The translations under genes and the position numbers were made by a program. A stretch of 11,070 nt of DNA from contig JAISLO010000279.1 in NCBI GenBank assembly GCA_031290815.1, forward strand, positions 1-11,070, given 5' to 3'. The stretch's first letter is position 1, and every line of letters begins with the position of its first letter. The stretch comes from Synergistaceae bacterium (GTDB taxonomy: Bacteria > Synergistota > Synergistia > Synergistales > Synergistaceae). Below the pieces are notes generated by a model. It saw only the letters and a list, made by a program, of their open reading frames with translations, made no database searches and was not told the origin of the DNA. This document shows, in pieces, positions 1 through 6,627 of the stretch.

Positions 1-380
1 CGACAGACTGGCTTGAAAGATACTTTGCGGGAAAGAAACCATCTGCCTCTGAATTGCCTCTGGCCCCCATTGGCGGAACATTCAGGCAGGAAGTGTGGGG
101 GATTTTGCGCGCCATACCGCATGGGAAAGTCGTCACCTATGGCGGTATAGCCAAAATGTTGGCTGAAAAAGAGGGCAAAGCAAGTATTTCAGCCCAAGCC
201 GTAGGCGGCGCCGTTGGGCATAACCCAATCGGCATTATTATTCCTTGCCACAGGGTAGTGGGCGCTAACGGGAGCCTGACCGGTTACGCGGGCGGCATCG
301 CTGCAAAGGCCCGGCTGCTTGAACATGAAGGCGTCGATATGTCCCGCTTATTTATTCCCCAAAAGGGAACGGCTCTCTGA
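1..380 (+). CDS. ogt: Methylated-DNA-[protein]-cysteine S-methyltransferase, 5'-truncated by window edge
   Basis: This enzyme repairs O6-alkylguanine by transferring the alkyl group irreversibly to its own cysteine. The frame is open from base 3 with no start codon, so the gene begins before the window; the TTG at 54 is not the start, because the residues before it (TDWLERYFAGKKPS) match the usual linker between the N-terminal domain and the DNA-binding domain. The acceptor motif PCHRVVG is intact, with the cysteine codon at 246-248, preceded by the helix-turn-helix stretch VTYGGIAKML and AQAVGGAVGHNPI and followed by a LTGYAGG loop. About 126 C-terminal residues are visible and the C-terminal end looks complete. 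Family identity is certain. Whether the full protein is a stand-alone Ogt or a fusion to an Ada-like domain cannot be seen. The GC content looks lower than in the downstream genes. Confidence 0.93.
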   Translation, partial: TDWLERYFAGKKPSASELPLAPIGGTFRQEVWGILRAIPHGKVVTYGGIAKMLAEKEGKASISAQAVGGAVGHNPIGIIIPCHRVVGANGSLTGYAGGIAAKARLLEHEGVDMSRLFIPQKGTAL

Positions 381-391
381 TTCTCAATACA

Positions 392-426
392 AATATTTAA
401 CCAATATTTAACCTGGATATTTAACC
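392..426. repeat. Three short A+T-rich direct repeats
   Basis: AATATTTAACC occurs at 392-402 and again directly after it at 403-413; a third copy differing only in its first base (GATATTTAACC) lies at 416-426. They sit just after the stop of the methyltransferase gene and about 85 bases before the ppdK promoter. They could be binding sites for a regulator or simple slippage products; nothing in the sequence decides this. Confidence 0.6.
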
Positions 427-508
427 TGTCAACTTCGCGGGGGCTTTATACATCCGAATTTTTGGCAATTTTGGGCATAATAAGACTCCCACCCAAATGC
501 ATCTCAAG

Positions 509-517
509 TGGTATAAT
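509..517 (+). promoter_or_regulatory. Extended -10 promoter for ppdK
   Basis: TGGTATAAT is a perfect extended -10 (TGnTATAAT) with the hexamer at 512-517. There is no good -35 hexamer 16-18 bases upstream (the region is a C-rich stretch), which fits a promoter that relies on the TG extension. Transcription would start near 524, leaving a leader of about 50 bases before the ppdK start at 573. Confidence 0.6.
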
Positions 518-572
518 TCCGACTTGATAAAGCGGTAAATGATGTAGAACCAAAACAAACAGGAGGAATGCA

Positions 573-3221
573 ATGGTGAGCAAAAAGTACATTTATGGTT
601 TCAAAGAGGGCAGCGCGGACATGAGAGATCTTCTGGGCGGCAAGGGCGCCAACCTGGCCGAGATGGTCCGCAGCGGTCTGCCCGTTCCGTCGGGCTTTGT
701 CATAACCACCGAAGTCTGTCTCAAGTACCTGAAGGACCCCAAGATAATGGACGAGATCTGGGATGGAGTGAAATCATCCATCGTGTCGCTCGAGGAGGAG
801 ACGGGAAAGAAATTCAACGACAGGAAGAACCCGCTCCTGGTGTCCGTGCGCTCTGGCGCGCCAATCTCCATGCCTGGCATGATGGAGACGATCCTGAACC
901 TGGGCCTGAACGACGGCACAGTGGAGGGGCTGGCCGAGGCATCCGGCAACAGGCGCTTCGCGTTCGACAGCTACCGGCGTTTCATTCAGATGTTCAGCAG
1001 CGTAGTCGACGAAGTGGACTCCAGGAAATTCGAACATATCCTCGAAGAGCGCAAGAAGGATCTTAAAATCTCTTTCGACAACGAAATCCCGGCCGGCGAG
1101 CTGGAAAAGATCACGGCCGAGTTCAAGAAAATATACAAAGCGTCGACCGGCGCGGAGTTCCCGACGGACCCGTGGGAACAGCTTCGCAAGGCCATAGAGG
1201 CGGTCTTTAAAAGCTGGAACATCCCTAGGGCCGTTACATACCGCAAGATCAACAAGATCGCCGACGACCTGGGCACCGCAGTCAACATCGTCTCAATGGT
1301 CTTCGGCAACCTGGGTGACGACTGCGGCACAGGCGTATGCTTCACGCGCAGTCCATCTGACGGGACCAACAAGCTCTACGGCGAGTTCCTGATCAACGCG
1401 CAGGGCGAGGACGTGGTGGCCGGTATTCGCACACCCATCCACATCGACGAGATGGGAAAGGTAATGCCCGACATCTTCAAGGAGCTTTGCAAGCTGACGA
1501 GCCAGCTCGAGCGGTCCTACAAGGAGATGCAGGACATCGAATTCACCATCGAGCGCGGCAAGCTGTACCTGCTTCAGACCAGGGCCGGCAAGAGGACGGC
1601 GGCGGCGGCCGTCAAGGTTGCTACGGACATGGTGAGCGAGGGCTTGATCGACAAGAAGACCGCTGTGAGCAGGGTGACCCCTGAACAGGTGGAACAGCTT
1701 CTGCACAACCAGGTCGACAAGAACGCGAAAAAGGACGTCATCGCCGCCGGGCTTCCGGCGTCGCCGGGCGCCGGCGTTGGGAGGCTGGTCTTCGATGCCG
1801 ACGAGGCCGAGGCGTTGGGCAAGAAGGGCGAAAATGTCATCCTGGCGCGTCCGGAGACCTGTCCCGATGATATTCACGGGCTTTTCGCCTCAGCCGCCGT
1901 CATAACGAGCCGGGGCGGGATGACCAGTCACGCGGCGGTCGTGGCGCGAGGCATGGGCAAGCCGGCCGTCTGCGGGTGCGAGGAGATGCGGATCGACCCG
2001 GACGCCGGGACGCTGACATCTCGCGGGCGCACGTTCAAGAAGGGCGACATCGTCACCGTAGACGGCACGACGGGGACCATCCTGGCGGGAGAAGTTCCCC
2101 TGGTAGAGGCGGCGTTCGGCGACGATTTCAAGAAAATCCTGGATTGGGCGGACGAAATGGCGAAACAGCAGGTCTGGGCCAACGCCGATACGCCGGAGGA
2201 CGCGCGGCGGGCAAGGGAATTCGGAGCCAAGGGAATCGGGCTGTGCCGCACAGAGCACATGTTCATGGCGACGGACCGCCTGCCAGTGATGCAGGAACTC
2301 ATAGTCGCAGACACGCTGGAGGATCGCCTCGCAGCGCTGGGCAAGCTCAAAGTGATGCAAAAGGGCGACTTCGTTGATATCTTCAAGGCGATGGACGGTT
2401 TCCCAGTCATCGTGCGCCTGCTCGATCCGCCGCTGCACGAATTCATGCCTAAGGAGCCCGCGCTGCTGGAGGAGATAAGCGAGCTCGAGAAAAAAGGACA
2501 GGGCAAGTCCAGCGACGCGCTCGCCCTGCAGAGGACTCTGGCGAAGGTGCGCCAGCTCCACGAGGCAAACCCGATGCTGGGCTTCCGCGGCTGCCGCCTG
2601 GGCATGATTTATCCCGAGATCTATGAGATGCAGATCAACGCCATCTTCGAGGCCGTGGCCGACTTGACCGCGAAAAAGATCTCCGTGCGCCCCGAGGTCA
2701 TGATCCCGCTGGTTGGCACGAAGTTTGAAATGAAATTCTTCCGCGAGATGACAGACAGACTGGCCGGCGAGGTGATCAAAAAAACCGGCGTCAAGTTCGA
2801 CTACCAAGTCGGCACGATGATCGAGCTTCCGCGCGCGGCTCTGGTCGCGGATCAACTGGCGGAATACGCGCAGTTCTTCAGCTTTGGAACCAACGACCTG
2901 ACGCAGACGACATTCGGCTACTCCCGCGACGACGCGGAGGGTAAGTTCCTGTTCCAGTACGTTGAGAAGGGCGTCTTCAAGGAAAATCCCTTCAGCGAAT
3001 TGGACAGGGACGGAGTCGGCGCTCTGATCAAAATCGGCGTCGAGAAGGGGCGCTCAGTCGACAAGAACCTCTCGGTCGGCATCTGCGGCGAACACGGCGG
3101 CAATCCGGCGTCGATAGCGTTCTGCCGTTCCGTCGACATGAACTACGTGAGCTGTTCTCCATTCCGTGTTCCAGTCGCCAGAATGGCCGCCGCTCACGCG
3201 GCGCTCGGCACTTTGAAGTAG
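573..3221 (+). CDS. ppdK: Pyruvate, phosphate dikinase
   Basis: This cytosolic enzyme interconverts pyruvate, ATP and phosphate with PEP, AMP and pyrophosphate; in anaerobes it links amino-acid or pyruvate catabolism to PEP. The protein is 882 residues, close to the family's usual 870-890. The order is an N-terminal ATP-grasp region (LLGGKGANLAEM at about 20-31, VSVRSGAP and MPGMMETILNLGL near 90-110), the swivelling phosphohistidine domain (GGMTSHAAVVARGMG, catalytic His453), and a C-terminal PEP/pyruvate TIM barrel (GLCRTEHMF with Arg559, FGTNDLTQTTFG with Asn774 and Asp775, GICGEHGGNP with catalytic Cys838). All key residues are present. The start is fixed by AGGAGG at 561-566, six bases before ATG. 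It has its own promoter upstream and a strong terminator downstream, so it is probably transcribed alone. The His motif and Cys motif separate it clearly from PEP synthase and enzyme I. Confidence 0.98.
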   Translation: MVSKKYIYGFKEGSADMRDLLGGKGANLAEMVRSGLPVPSGFVITTEVCLKYLKDPKIMDEIWDGVKSSIVSLEEETGKKFNDRKNPLLVSVRSGAPISMPGMMETILNLGLNDGTVEGLAEASGNRRFAFDSYRRFIQMFSSVVDEVDSRKFEHILEERKKDLKISFDNEIPAGELEKITAEFKKIYKASTGAEFPTDPWEQLRKAIEAVFKSWNIPRAVTYRKINKIADDLGTAVNIVSMVFGNLGDDCGTGVCFTRSPSDGTNKLYGEFLINAQGEDVVAGIRTPIHIDEMGKVMPDIFKELCKLTSQLERSYKEMQDIEFTIERGKLYLLQTRAGKRTAAAAVKVATDMVSEGLIDKKTAVSRVTPEQVEQLLHNQVDKNAKKDVIAAGLPASPGAGVGRLVFDADEAEALGKKGENVILARPETCPDDIHGLFASAAVITSRGGMTSHAAVVARGMGKPAVCGCEEMRIDPDAGTLTSRGRTFKKGDIVTVDGTTGTILAGEVPLVEAAFGDDFKKILDWADEMAKQQVWANADTPEDARRAREFGAKGIGLCRTEHMFMATDRLPVMQELIVADTLEDRLAALGKLKVMQKGDFVDIFKAMDGFPVIVRLLDPPLHEFMPKEPALLEEISELEKKGQGKSSDALALQRTLAKVRQLHEANPMLGFRGCRLGMIYPEIYEMQINAIFEAVADLTAKKISVRPEVMIPLVGTKFEMKFFREMTDRLAGEVIKKTGVKFDYQVGTMIELPRAALVADQLAEYAQFFSFGTNDLTQTTFGYSRDDAEGKFLFQYVEKGVFKENPFSELDRDGVGALIKIGVEKGRSVDKNLSVGICGEHGGNPASIAFCRSVDMNYVSCSPFRVPVARMAAAHAALGTLK

Positions 3222-3296
3222 GAAAGGCAGGGGCAGCCGCAACTTTGTGTTAGAGGCCCTCAAATCATCGCAACCGCCAAATCACCAGGCTCTGTC

Positions 3297-3340
3297 AAGC
3301 CCGTCTCATTCGCAGTGATTAATGAGACGGGCTTTTTTTT
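3297..3340 (+). terminator. Rho-independent terminator of ppdK
   Basis: A perfect 14-bp stem (3297-3310 with 3321-3334, core GCCCGTCTCATT) closes a 10-base loop and is followed by an unbroken T run to 3340. It lies 75 bases after the ppdK stop and ends its transcript. It also shows that the longer reading of the next frame, starting at a GTG in the loop at 3315, is not the real gene start. Confidence 0.95.
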
Positions 3341-3373
3341 AATGCCTTTTATGCATATATGCGATTCAGAGCC

Positions 3374-3404
3374 TTGGCTCAATGCTTCCAAGACGGTTTA
3401 TAAT
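3374..3404 (+). promoter_or_regulatory. Predicted sigma-70 promoter of the FAD oxidoreductase gene
   Basis: A perfect TATAAT at 3399-3404 follows TTGGCT at 3374-3379 with a 19-base spacer (18 if TGGCTC is used). The spacing is slightly long, but the -10 is consensus and the site lies just after the ppdK terminator. Transcription would begin near 3411, giving a leader of about 90 bases before the start at 3501. Confidence 0.55.
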
Positions 3405-3420
3405 ACATTCGCTGTCGTCA

Positions 3421-3477
3421 CGGCGTCATGGTTGGGAGGTTCAAGGCAAACCACGGCCAAGCAACTCAAAGACGCTG
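3421..3477 (+). promoter_or_regulatory. Foldable 5' leader of the FAD oxidoreductase gene
   Basis: Three nested complementary segments lie between the promoter and the ribosome binding site: CGGCGTC 3421-3427 with GACGCTG 3471-3477 (one G-U pair), TTGG 3432-3435 with CCAA 3457-3460, and GGTT 3438-3441 with AACC 3449-3452. The ribosome binding site at 3484-3490 stays outside the fold. It does not match a riboswitch class I can name with confidence. Confidence 0.35.
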
Positions 3478-3500
3478 CTTTTGAAGGAGGGCAATGTTGT

Positions 3501-5513
3501 ATGTTTTCACACCTGATGCGGTTCGCGGCGATTAAAGGCTCGCTTGCGGCGTATATTCTCCTGATTTTCCTCTGCGAGGCGTCGTCCGCGGAGACTAGGC
3601 GATACGACCTGGTGGTTGTTGGCGGAGGGACCGGCGGCTGCATGGCGGCGATACAGGCTGGTCGCAGCGGGCTGTCCGCGGCCATTGTCGAACGGTCGGA
3701 CTTCATAGGCGGCCAGATGACGGGCGCAGCCGTGTCCACGATGGACGACGTCGGGCGAACGAGAACAGGGCTTTACGGGGAATTCATCGACAGGGTGAGG
3801 GATTACTACGCCGAGAGTGGAACGGCCACGAACATCTGCCTCTGGGGAGGCGATACGATCGCCGCAGAGCCGTCCGCCGCAAGGGACATCCTCGGACAGA
3901 TGGTGGCCGAAACTGGCAGGGTGGACATATATCTCAACACGCATGTCGAGGAGGCCATCATGAGCGGCGGGCGCATCACCGGAATCAGGACGGCCCCATC
4001 CGGCGAGGAGGGAAAAGAGATGACGTTCGAGTCCGGCGTCTTCATAGACGCCACTGAGCACGGCGACCTGATCCCCCTGACCGGGGCGAAATACAGGGTC
4101 GGCAACTCCATGTCTCCGAAGATAGACCCTGACGCAAACGTCCAGGACATAACCTATGTCGCTGTCGTGAGGAGATACCCCAACGGCCTGCCAGATGATC
4201 TCAGGATGCCCGGCCCGCCGCCTGGCTACCGTGAGCACGCTGCGAAATTCCGAGGCGTCGTGACAAAGGACGGCAGCACGTGGCCCGGCTCGTATCCGTT
4301 CGACGTGCCGTCGCACAACGCATACAGGGCGCTTCCCGACACCGGCAACCCTCATCTCATAATAGGCGACGACTCATCGACCTGGCAGTTCATCACTCGG
4401 ACCTGCATAAACTGGGCGAACGACTATCCCGGCAGACCCAGCGGAGAGCCCGGGCTGTCCGTACTCTACATCGAAGATCCCGAGTACAGGAAGAAGGCGG
4501 AGAGGGAGGCCATGAACCGGACCCTGGCCTTCATCTGGTACATGCAGAACGAGCTCGGGATGACAGATTGGTCTGTGGACGACGGTCAGGGATATGGCGG
4601 ATATTTCTCCAACGATTGGGAGACCGCTGACGACCCGTTGCTGCCGCCGGAGTTCGCCAATATACTGCGGCACTTGCCGCCATTCCCATACGTCAGGGAG
4701 GGAAGGCGGATAGTCGGGATCGATACTCTGACGGACGCCGACATATCCCGCGACGTGACTATGGGGAGGGCTTACAGAAACTATTCATCGGGGCTCGCCC
4801 TCGGAGAGTACCCTGTCGATGTTCACGGCTCGCACCTCGACCGATTCATGGAGCGCGACCTCGGCGAGACCTCGGCCTCCTTCCCCCGAACATGGGTCGG
4901 CAGCCAGGGAGTATTTCAGGTTCCGTTCGAGGCGTTCATACCGGAGGACATCGACGGTCTCATTGCCGCGGAGAAGAACATTTCGGTCTCCAGAATGGTA
5001 AACGGGGCTATCCGCCTGCAGCCGATAACGATGCACACCGGACAGGCCGCCGGAGCCATAGCCGCCGAGGCGGTCCGAAGCGGTCTGCGGCCGCGAAGTG
5101 TAAACGTCATGAATGTCCAGCGCGCTCTCATGGCGTCCGGCTCTTGGATAGCCGCCGACATCTGCGAGGACACGTCGCCGGACGACCGTTACTGGAGCGG
5201 AGTCCAATGGGCGAGCCTGTACGAGGTAATGCCAAAGATATCCAAGCGGCAGTTCGGCGTAAGTATGCCCATAAAAAAAGAAGAGCTGGCGCTGCTCCTC
5301 GAAACCGCACTCGGGGATAACGCAGCGGGACTGCGCTCCCTCCTGAGCTCCGACGATGACGACAAGTTCATCACAAATAGGGAATTCCACAGCCTGTTTC
5401 AATCCCTGACAGGAATCAATCCCCCAACGCCTCTTGACAAGTCCGAGGCTGATCTCACACTCAAAAGAGGAGACGCGATATCAGCTGCGTTCATGCTGTC
5501 ACTCTCCAAATAG
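3501..5513 (+). CDS. Exported FAD-dependent oxidoreductase with SLH-like C-terminal tail
   Basis: The product belongs to the FAD-dependent oxidoreductase family typified by Pfam FAD_oxidored; its substrate is unknown. The ATG at 3501 is chosen because AAGGAGG at 3484-3490 precedes it and because residues 1-30 then form a Sec signal peptide (basic n-region, hydrophobic AAYILLIFL, cleavage after SSA at residue 30). The mature protein opens with the Rossmann motif VVVGGGTGG (41-46 is the glycine core), an acidic ribose-binding Glu64, and IGGQMTGA. PYVREGRRIVG is the family's usual internal motif. The 670-residue length exceeds a bare catalytic domain: the last 110 residues hold three segments resembling degenerate S-layer homology repeats (IKKEELALLLETALG, ITNREFHSLFQSLTG, LTLKRGDAISAAFML). 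I infer location on or outside the cell surface. Unlike flavocytochrome fumarate-reductase relatives, there is no haem motif CxxCH. Single-gene transcription unit. Confidence 0.85.
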   Translation: MFSHLMRFAAIKGSLAAYILLIFLCEASSAETRRYDLVVVGGGTGGCMAAIQAGRSGLSAAIVERSDFIGGQMTGAAVSTMDDVGRTRTGLYGEFIDRVRDYYAESGTATNICLWGGDTIAAEPSAARDILGQMVAETGRVDIYLNTHVEEAIMSGGRITGIRTAPSGEEGKEMTFESGVFIDATEHGDLIPLTGAKYRVGNSMSPKIDPDANVQDITYVAVVRRYPNGLPDDLRMPGPPPGYREHAAKFRGVVTKDGSTWPGSYPFDVPSHNAYRALPDTGNPHLIIGDDSSTWQFITRTCINWANDYPGRPSGEPGLSVLYIEDPEYRKKAEREAMNRTLAFIWYMQNELGMTDWSVDDGQGYGGYFSNDWETADDPLLPPEFANILRHLPPFPYVREGRRIVGIDTLTDADISRDVTMGRAYRNYSSGLALGEYPVDVHGSHLDRFMERDLGETSASFPRTWVGSQGVFQVPFEAFIPEDIDGLIAAEKNISVSRMVNGAIRLQPITMHTGQAAGAIAAEAVRSGLRPRSVNVMNVQRALMASGSWIAADICEDTSPDDRYWSGVQWASLYEVMPKISKRQFGVSMPIKKEELALLLETALGDNAAGLRSLLSSDDDDKFITNREFHSLFQSLTGINPPTPLDKSEADLTLKRGDAISAAFMLSLSK

Positions 5514-5576
5514 AGACAAGACAGCACAGCAACCCAAAGCAACGGGAACAAGACCGCGAGCTCCGCTCACGCCAGA

Positions 5577-5594
5577 CAGGGAGTTGGCTCCCTG
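5577..5594 (+). other. Short hairpin after the FAD oxidoreductase gene
   Basis: CAGGGAG (5577-5583) and CTCCCTG (5588-5594) pair perfectly around a TTGG loop. It lies 64 bases after the stop codon but has no T run, so it is at best a weak or factor-assisted terminator or an mRNA end-stabilising hairpin. The rest of 5514-5690 shows no gene. Confidence 0.45.
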
Positions 5595-5692
5595 GATCAT
5601 CTCAATTGTTGGAAAATGGGGCGTCAACTGGTCACAATGACGAAAGTTTGAGTTTTTTGAAGCATTGTCCGCCAAAACTCGTCAAACACATG

Positions 5693-5720
5693 TTGCACTA
5701 ATGCCATTAATGGGTATTAT
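5693..5720 (+). promoter_or_regulatory. Predicted promoter of rrf2-type gene with palindrome in the spacer
   Basis: TTGCAC (5693-5698) and TATTAT (5715-5720) are separated by 16 bases. A perfect 10-bp palindrome, CCATTAATGG (5704-5713), fills the spacer, exactly where a repressor would block RNA polymerase. Rrf2 regulators commonly repress their own genes, so this is a candidate autoregulatory operator. The -35 match is only partial, and other TATATA-like hexamers lie downstream at about 5723-5732. Confidence 0.4.
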
Positions 5721-5763
5721 TCTATATATATAAACAACGATTACTTGGTCAGGAGGGAATCTC

Positions 5764-6201
5764 ATGAAAATATCAACGAAGGGGTTGTACGCTCTGAGAG
5801 TTATGGTGGATCTGGCGATCAACGACACCGGCGAGTTCATTCCGCTGAAGAACGTGTCGGCTCGTCAAGGCATAACGATAAAGTATCTGGAGCAGATCAT
5901 ACCTCTCTTGAGCAAAGCCGGGTATCTGAAAAGCTCGCGCGGCAAGGACGGCGGTTATCGCCTTGCCAGACAGGCAAAGAGCTATACGGTCGGGGACATC
6001 GTCAGGACCGTCGAGGGAAATCTAGCGCCGGTAAAGTGCCTGGAGGATGACCCAAATCGCTGTCCGATACGGGCGGATTGCTCCACGCTGTCGGTGTGGA
6101 TTGGCCTCGACAAGGTCATAAATGAATATCTCGACAGCATAAGGCTCGACGAACTGGCGGAGAACAAAAAGAGCATGGAGGGATTGGACTACTCGATATA
6201 G
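5764..6201 (+). CDS. Rrf2-family transcriptional regulator with three conserved cysteines
   Basis: A 145-residue DNA-binding regulator. MKISTKGLYALRVMVDLA is the family's typical N-terminus, followed by the winged helix-turn-helix (recognition region ITIKYLEQIIPLLSKAGYLKSSRGKDGGYRLAR, residues about 37-69) and a dimerisation helix. Cys92, Cys100 and Cys106 lie in the loop that binds an Fe-S cluster in IscR, NsrR and RsrR; the spacing here is C-x7-C-x5-C rather than IscR's C-x5-C-x5-C. The start is set by AGGAGG at 5751-5756, seven bases before ATG. The gene lies upstream of cysK and an O-acetylhomoserine sulfhydrylase gene, so I infer a role in sulfur or Fe-S control. CymR of Firmicutes is the closest functional comparison by neighbourhood (it acts with CysK), but CymR lacks these cysteines. 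Specific target and ligand are not proven. Confidence 0.9.
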   Translation: MKISTKGLYALRVMVDLAINDTGEFIPLKNVSARQGITIKYLEQIIPLLSKAGYLKSSRGKDGGYRLARQAKSYTVGDIVRTVEGNLAPVKCLEDDPNRCPIRADCSTLSVWIGLDKVINEYLDSIRLDELAENKKSMEGLDYSI

Positions 6202-6235
6202 AGCCGGACATCCCGCCGATTAGGATTCATGAATA

Positions 6236-6407
6236 TCAATTTGTCTCAGGCAGAGAGGCGCCTGGCCGGCTAACGAACGCGACGAATCGGCTGCCTGTAT
6301 GGATATGGCCCGAGCGAATCAGCTCAGAATAGAGGTGTATGAGCGATCCGATTCTCGGAGCGAGTCGCTGGCCAGGCATCTTGGGTCTGTTATCTGAGAC
6401 AAATTGA
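6236..6407. mobile_element. MITE-like or IS-relic element with 14-bp terminal inverted repeats
   Basis: TCAATTTGTCTCAG at 6236-6249 is repeated in perfect inverted form at 6394-6407. Inside, further inverted pairs occur: CCTGGCC (6261-6267) with GGCCAGG, and GAATCGG (6284-6290) with CCGATTC, so the two arms are imperfectly complementary for roughly 60 bases each. Just outside the right end the GAGACAATTTG sequence is a second near-copy of the end motif (6407-6417). No clear target-site duplication is visible. The element is too small for a transposase but carries short open frames on both strands (for example + strand 6299-6397, 32 codons, ARANQLRIEVYERSDSR). It sits between the regulator and the cysK promoter. 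It could instead be a large structured RNA. Confidence 0.5.
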
Positions 6408-6437
6408 GACAATTTGATGCAAACTTAAATTTCCCCC

Positions 6438-6465
6438 TTGACAGGATGATCATTGCGGGTATAAA
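6438..6465 (+). promoter_or_regulatory. Strong sigma-70 promoter of cysK
   Basis: A perfect TTGACA (6438-6443) and TATAAA (6460-6465) are separated by 16 bases, making this the best promoter in the window. Transcription would start near 6472, about 155 bases before the cysK start, leaving room for leader-based control. It begins only 31 bases after the inverted-repeat element. Confidence 0.75.
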
Positions 6466-6506
6466 CTCCTACTAAACAGATATGCATTAACTTTTTAGGG
6501 AGGTGC

Positions 6507-6530
6507 ATGATCGCTCGGGGCGAAGCGTGA
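6507..6530 (+). CDS. Possible 7-codon upstream ORF in the cysK leader
   Basis: AGGGAGGTG (6497-6505) is a near-perfect match to the anti-Shine-Dalgarno sequence and is followed after one base by ATG; the frame reads MIARGEA and stops at TGA 6528-6530. The spacing from GGAGG to ATG (three bases) is short for efficient initiation. The peptide holds no cysteine, methionine (beyond the start) or serine run, so it is not a classic amino-acid-sensing leader peptide. It may couple translation to RNA folding, or the purine-rich site may serve another role. Confidence 0.3.
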   Translation: MIARGEA

Positions 6531-6611
6531 AGGTTTTATCGTTGAGCGGATTTCAGTCCTTCTCATCTCGAACTGCTGGCTAGATTGGCGAAGATTGCCA
6601 AAAAACTATAG

Positions 6612-6619
6612 AAAGGGTG
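6612..6619 (+). promoter_or_regulatory. Ribosome binding site that decides the cysK start
   Basis: AAAGGGTG ends eight bases before the ATG at 6628. The in-frame TTG at 6595 has no such site upstream and would add an 11-residue tail (PKNYRKGDKT) absent from the family, so 6628 is chosen. Confidence 0.7.
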
Positions 6620-6627
6620 ACAAAACT

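Noticed and set aside
1890..2855. 321-codon open frame on the minus strand within ppdK
   Set aside because: Shadow of the PPDK TIM-barrel coding region; composition is rich in His, Arg and Leu as expected for an antisense frame.
3443..3476. Partial match to the c-di-GMP-I riboswitch core (GGCAAACC followed by GACGC)
   Set aside because: The GNRA tetraloop hairpin, the GGGACGCAAAGCC continuation and the second helix with its tetraloop receptor are missing; only two short words match.
3315..3500. N-terminal extension of the FAD oxidoreductase to GTG 3315
   Set aside because: The GTG sits in the loop of the ppdK terminator, and the extension crosses the predicted promoter and ribosome binding site; starting at 3501 gives a proper signal peptide.
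5764..6201. Naming the regulator iscR, cymR or nsrR
   Set aside because: Cysteine spacing differs from IscR, CymR has no cysteines, and no isc genes or nitric-oxide genes are nearby, so a specific name is not supported.
6391..6417. Treating the inverted-repeat element as the intrinsic terminator of the regulator gene
   Set aside because: The perfect arms are 144 bases apart and no T run follows the right arm, so it cannot work as a simple rho-independent terminator.
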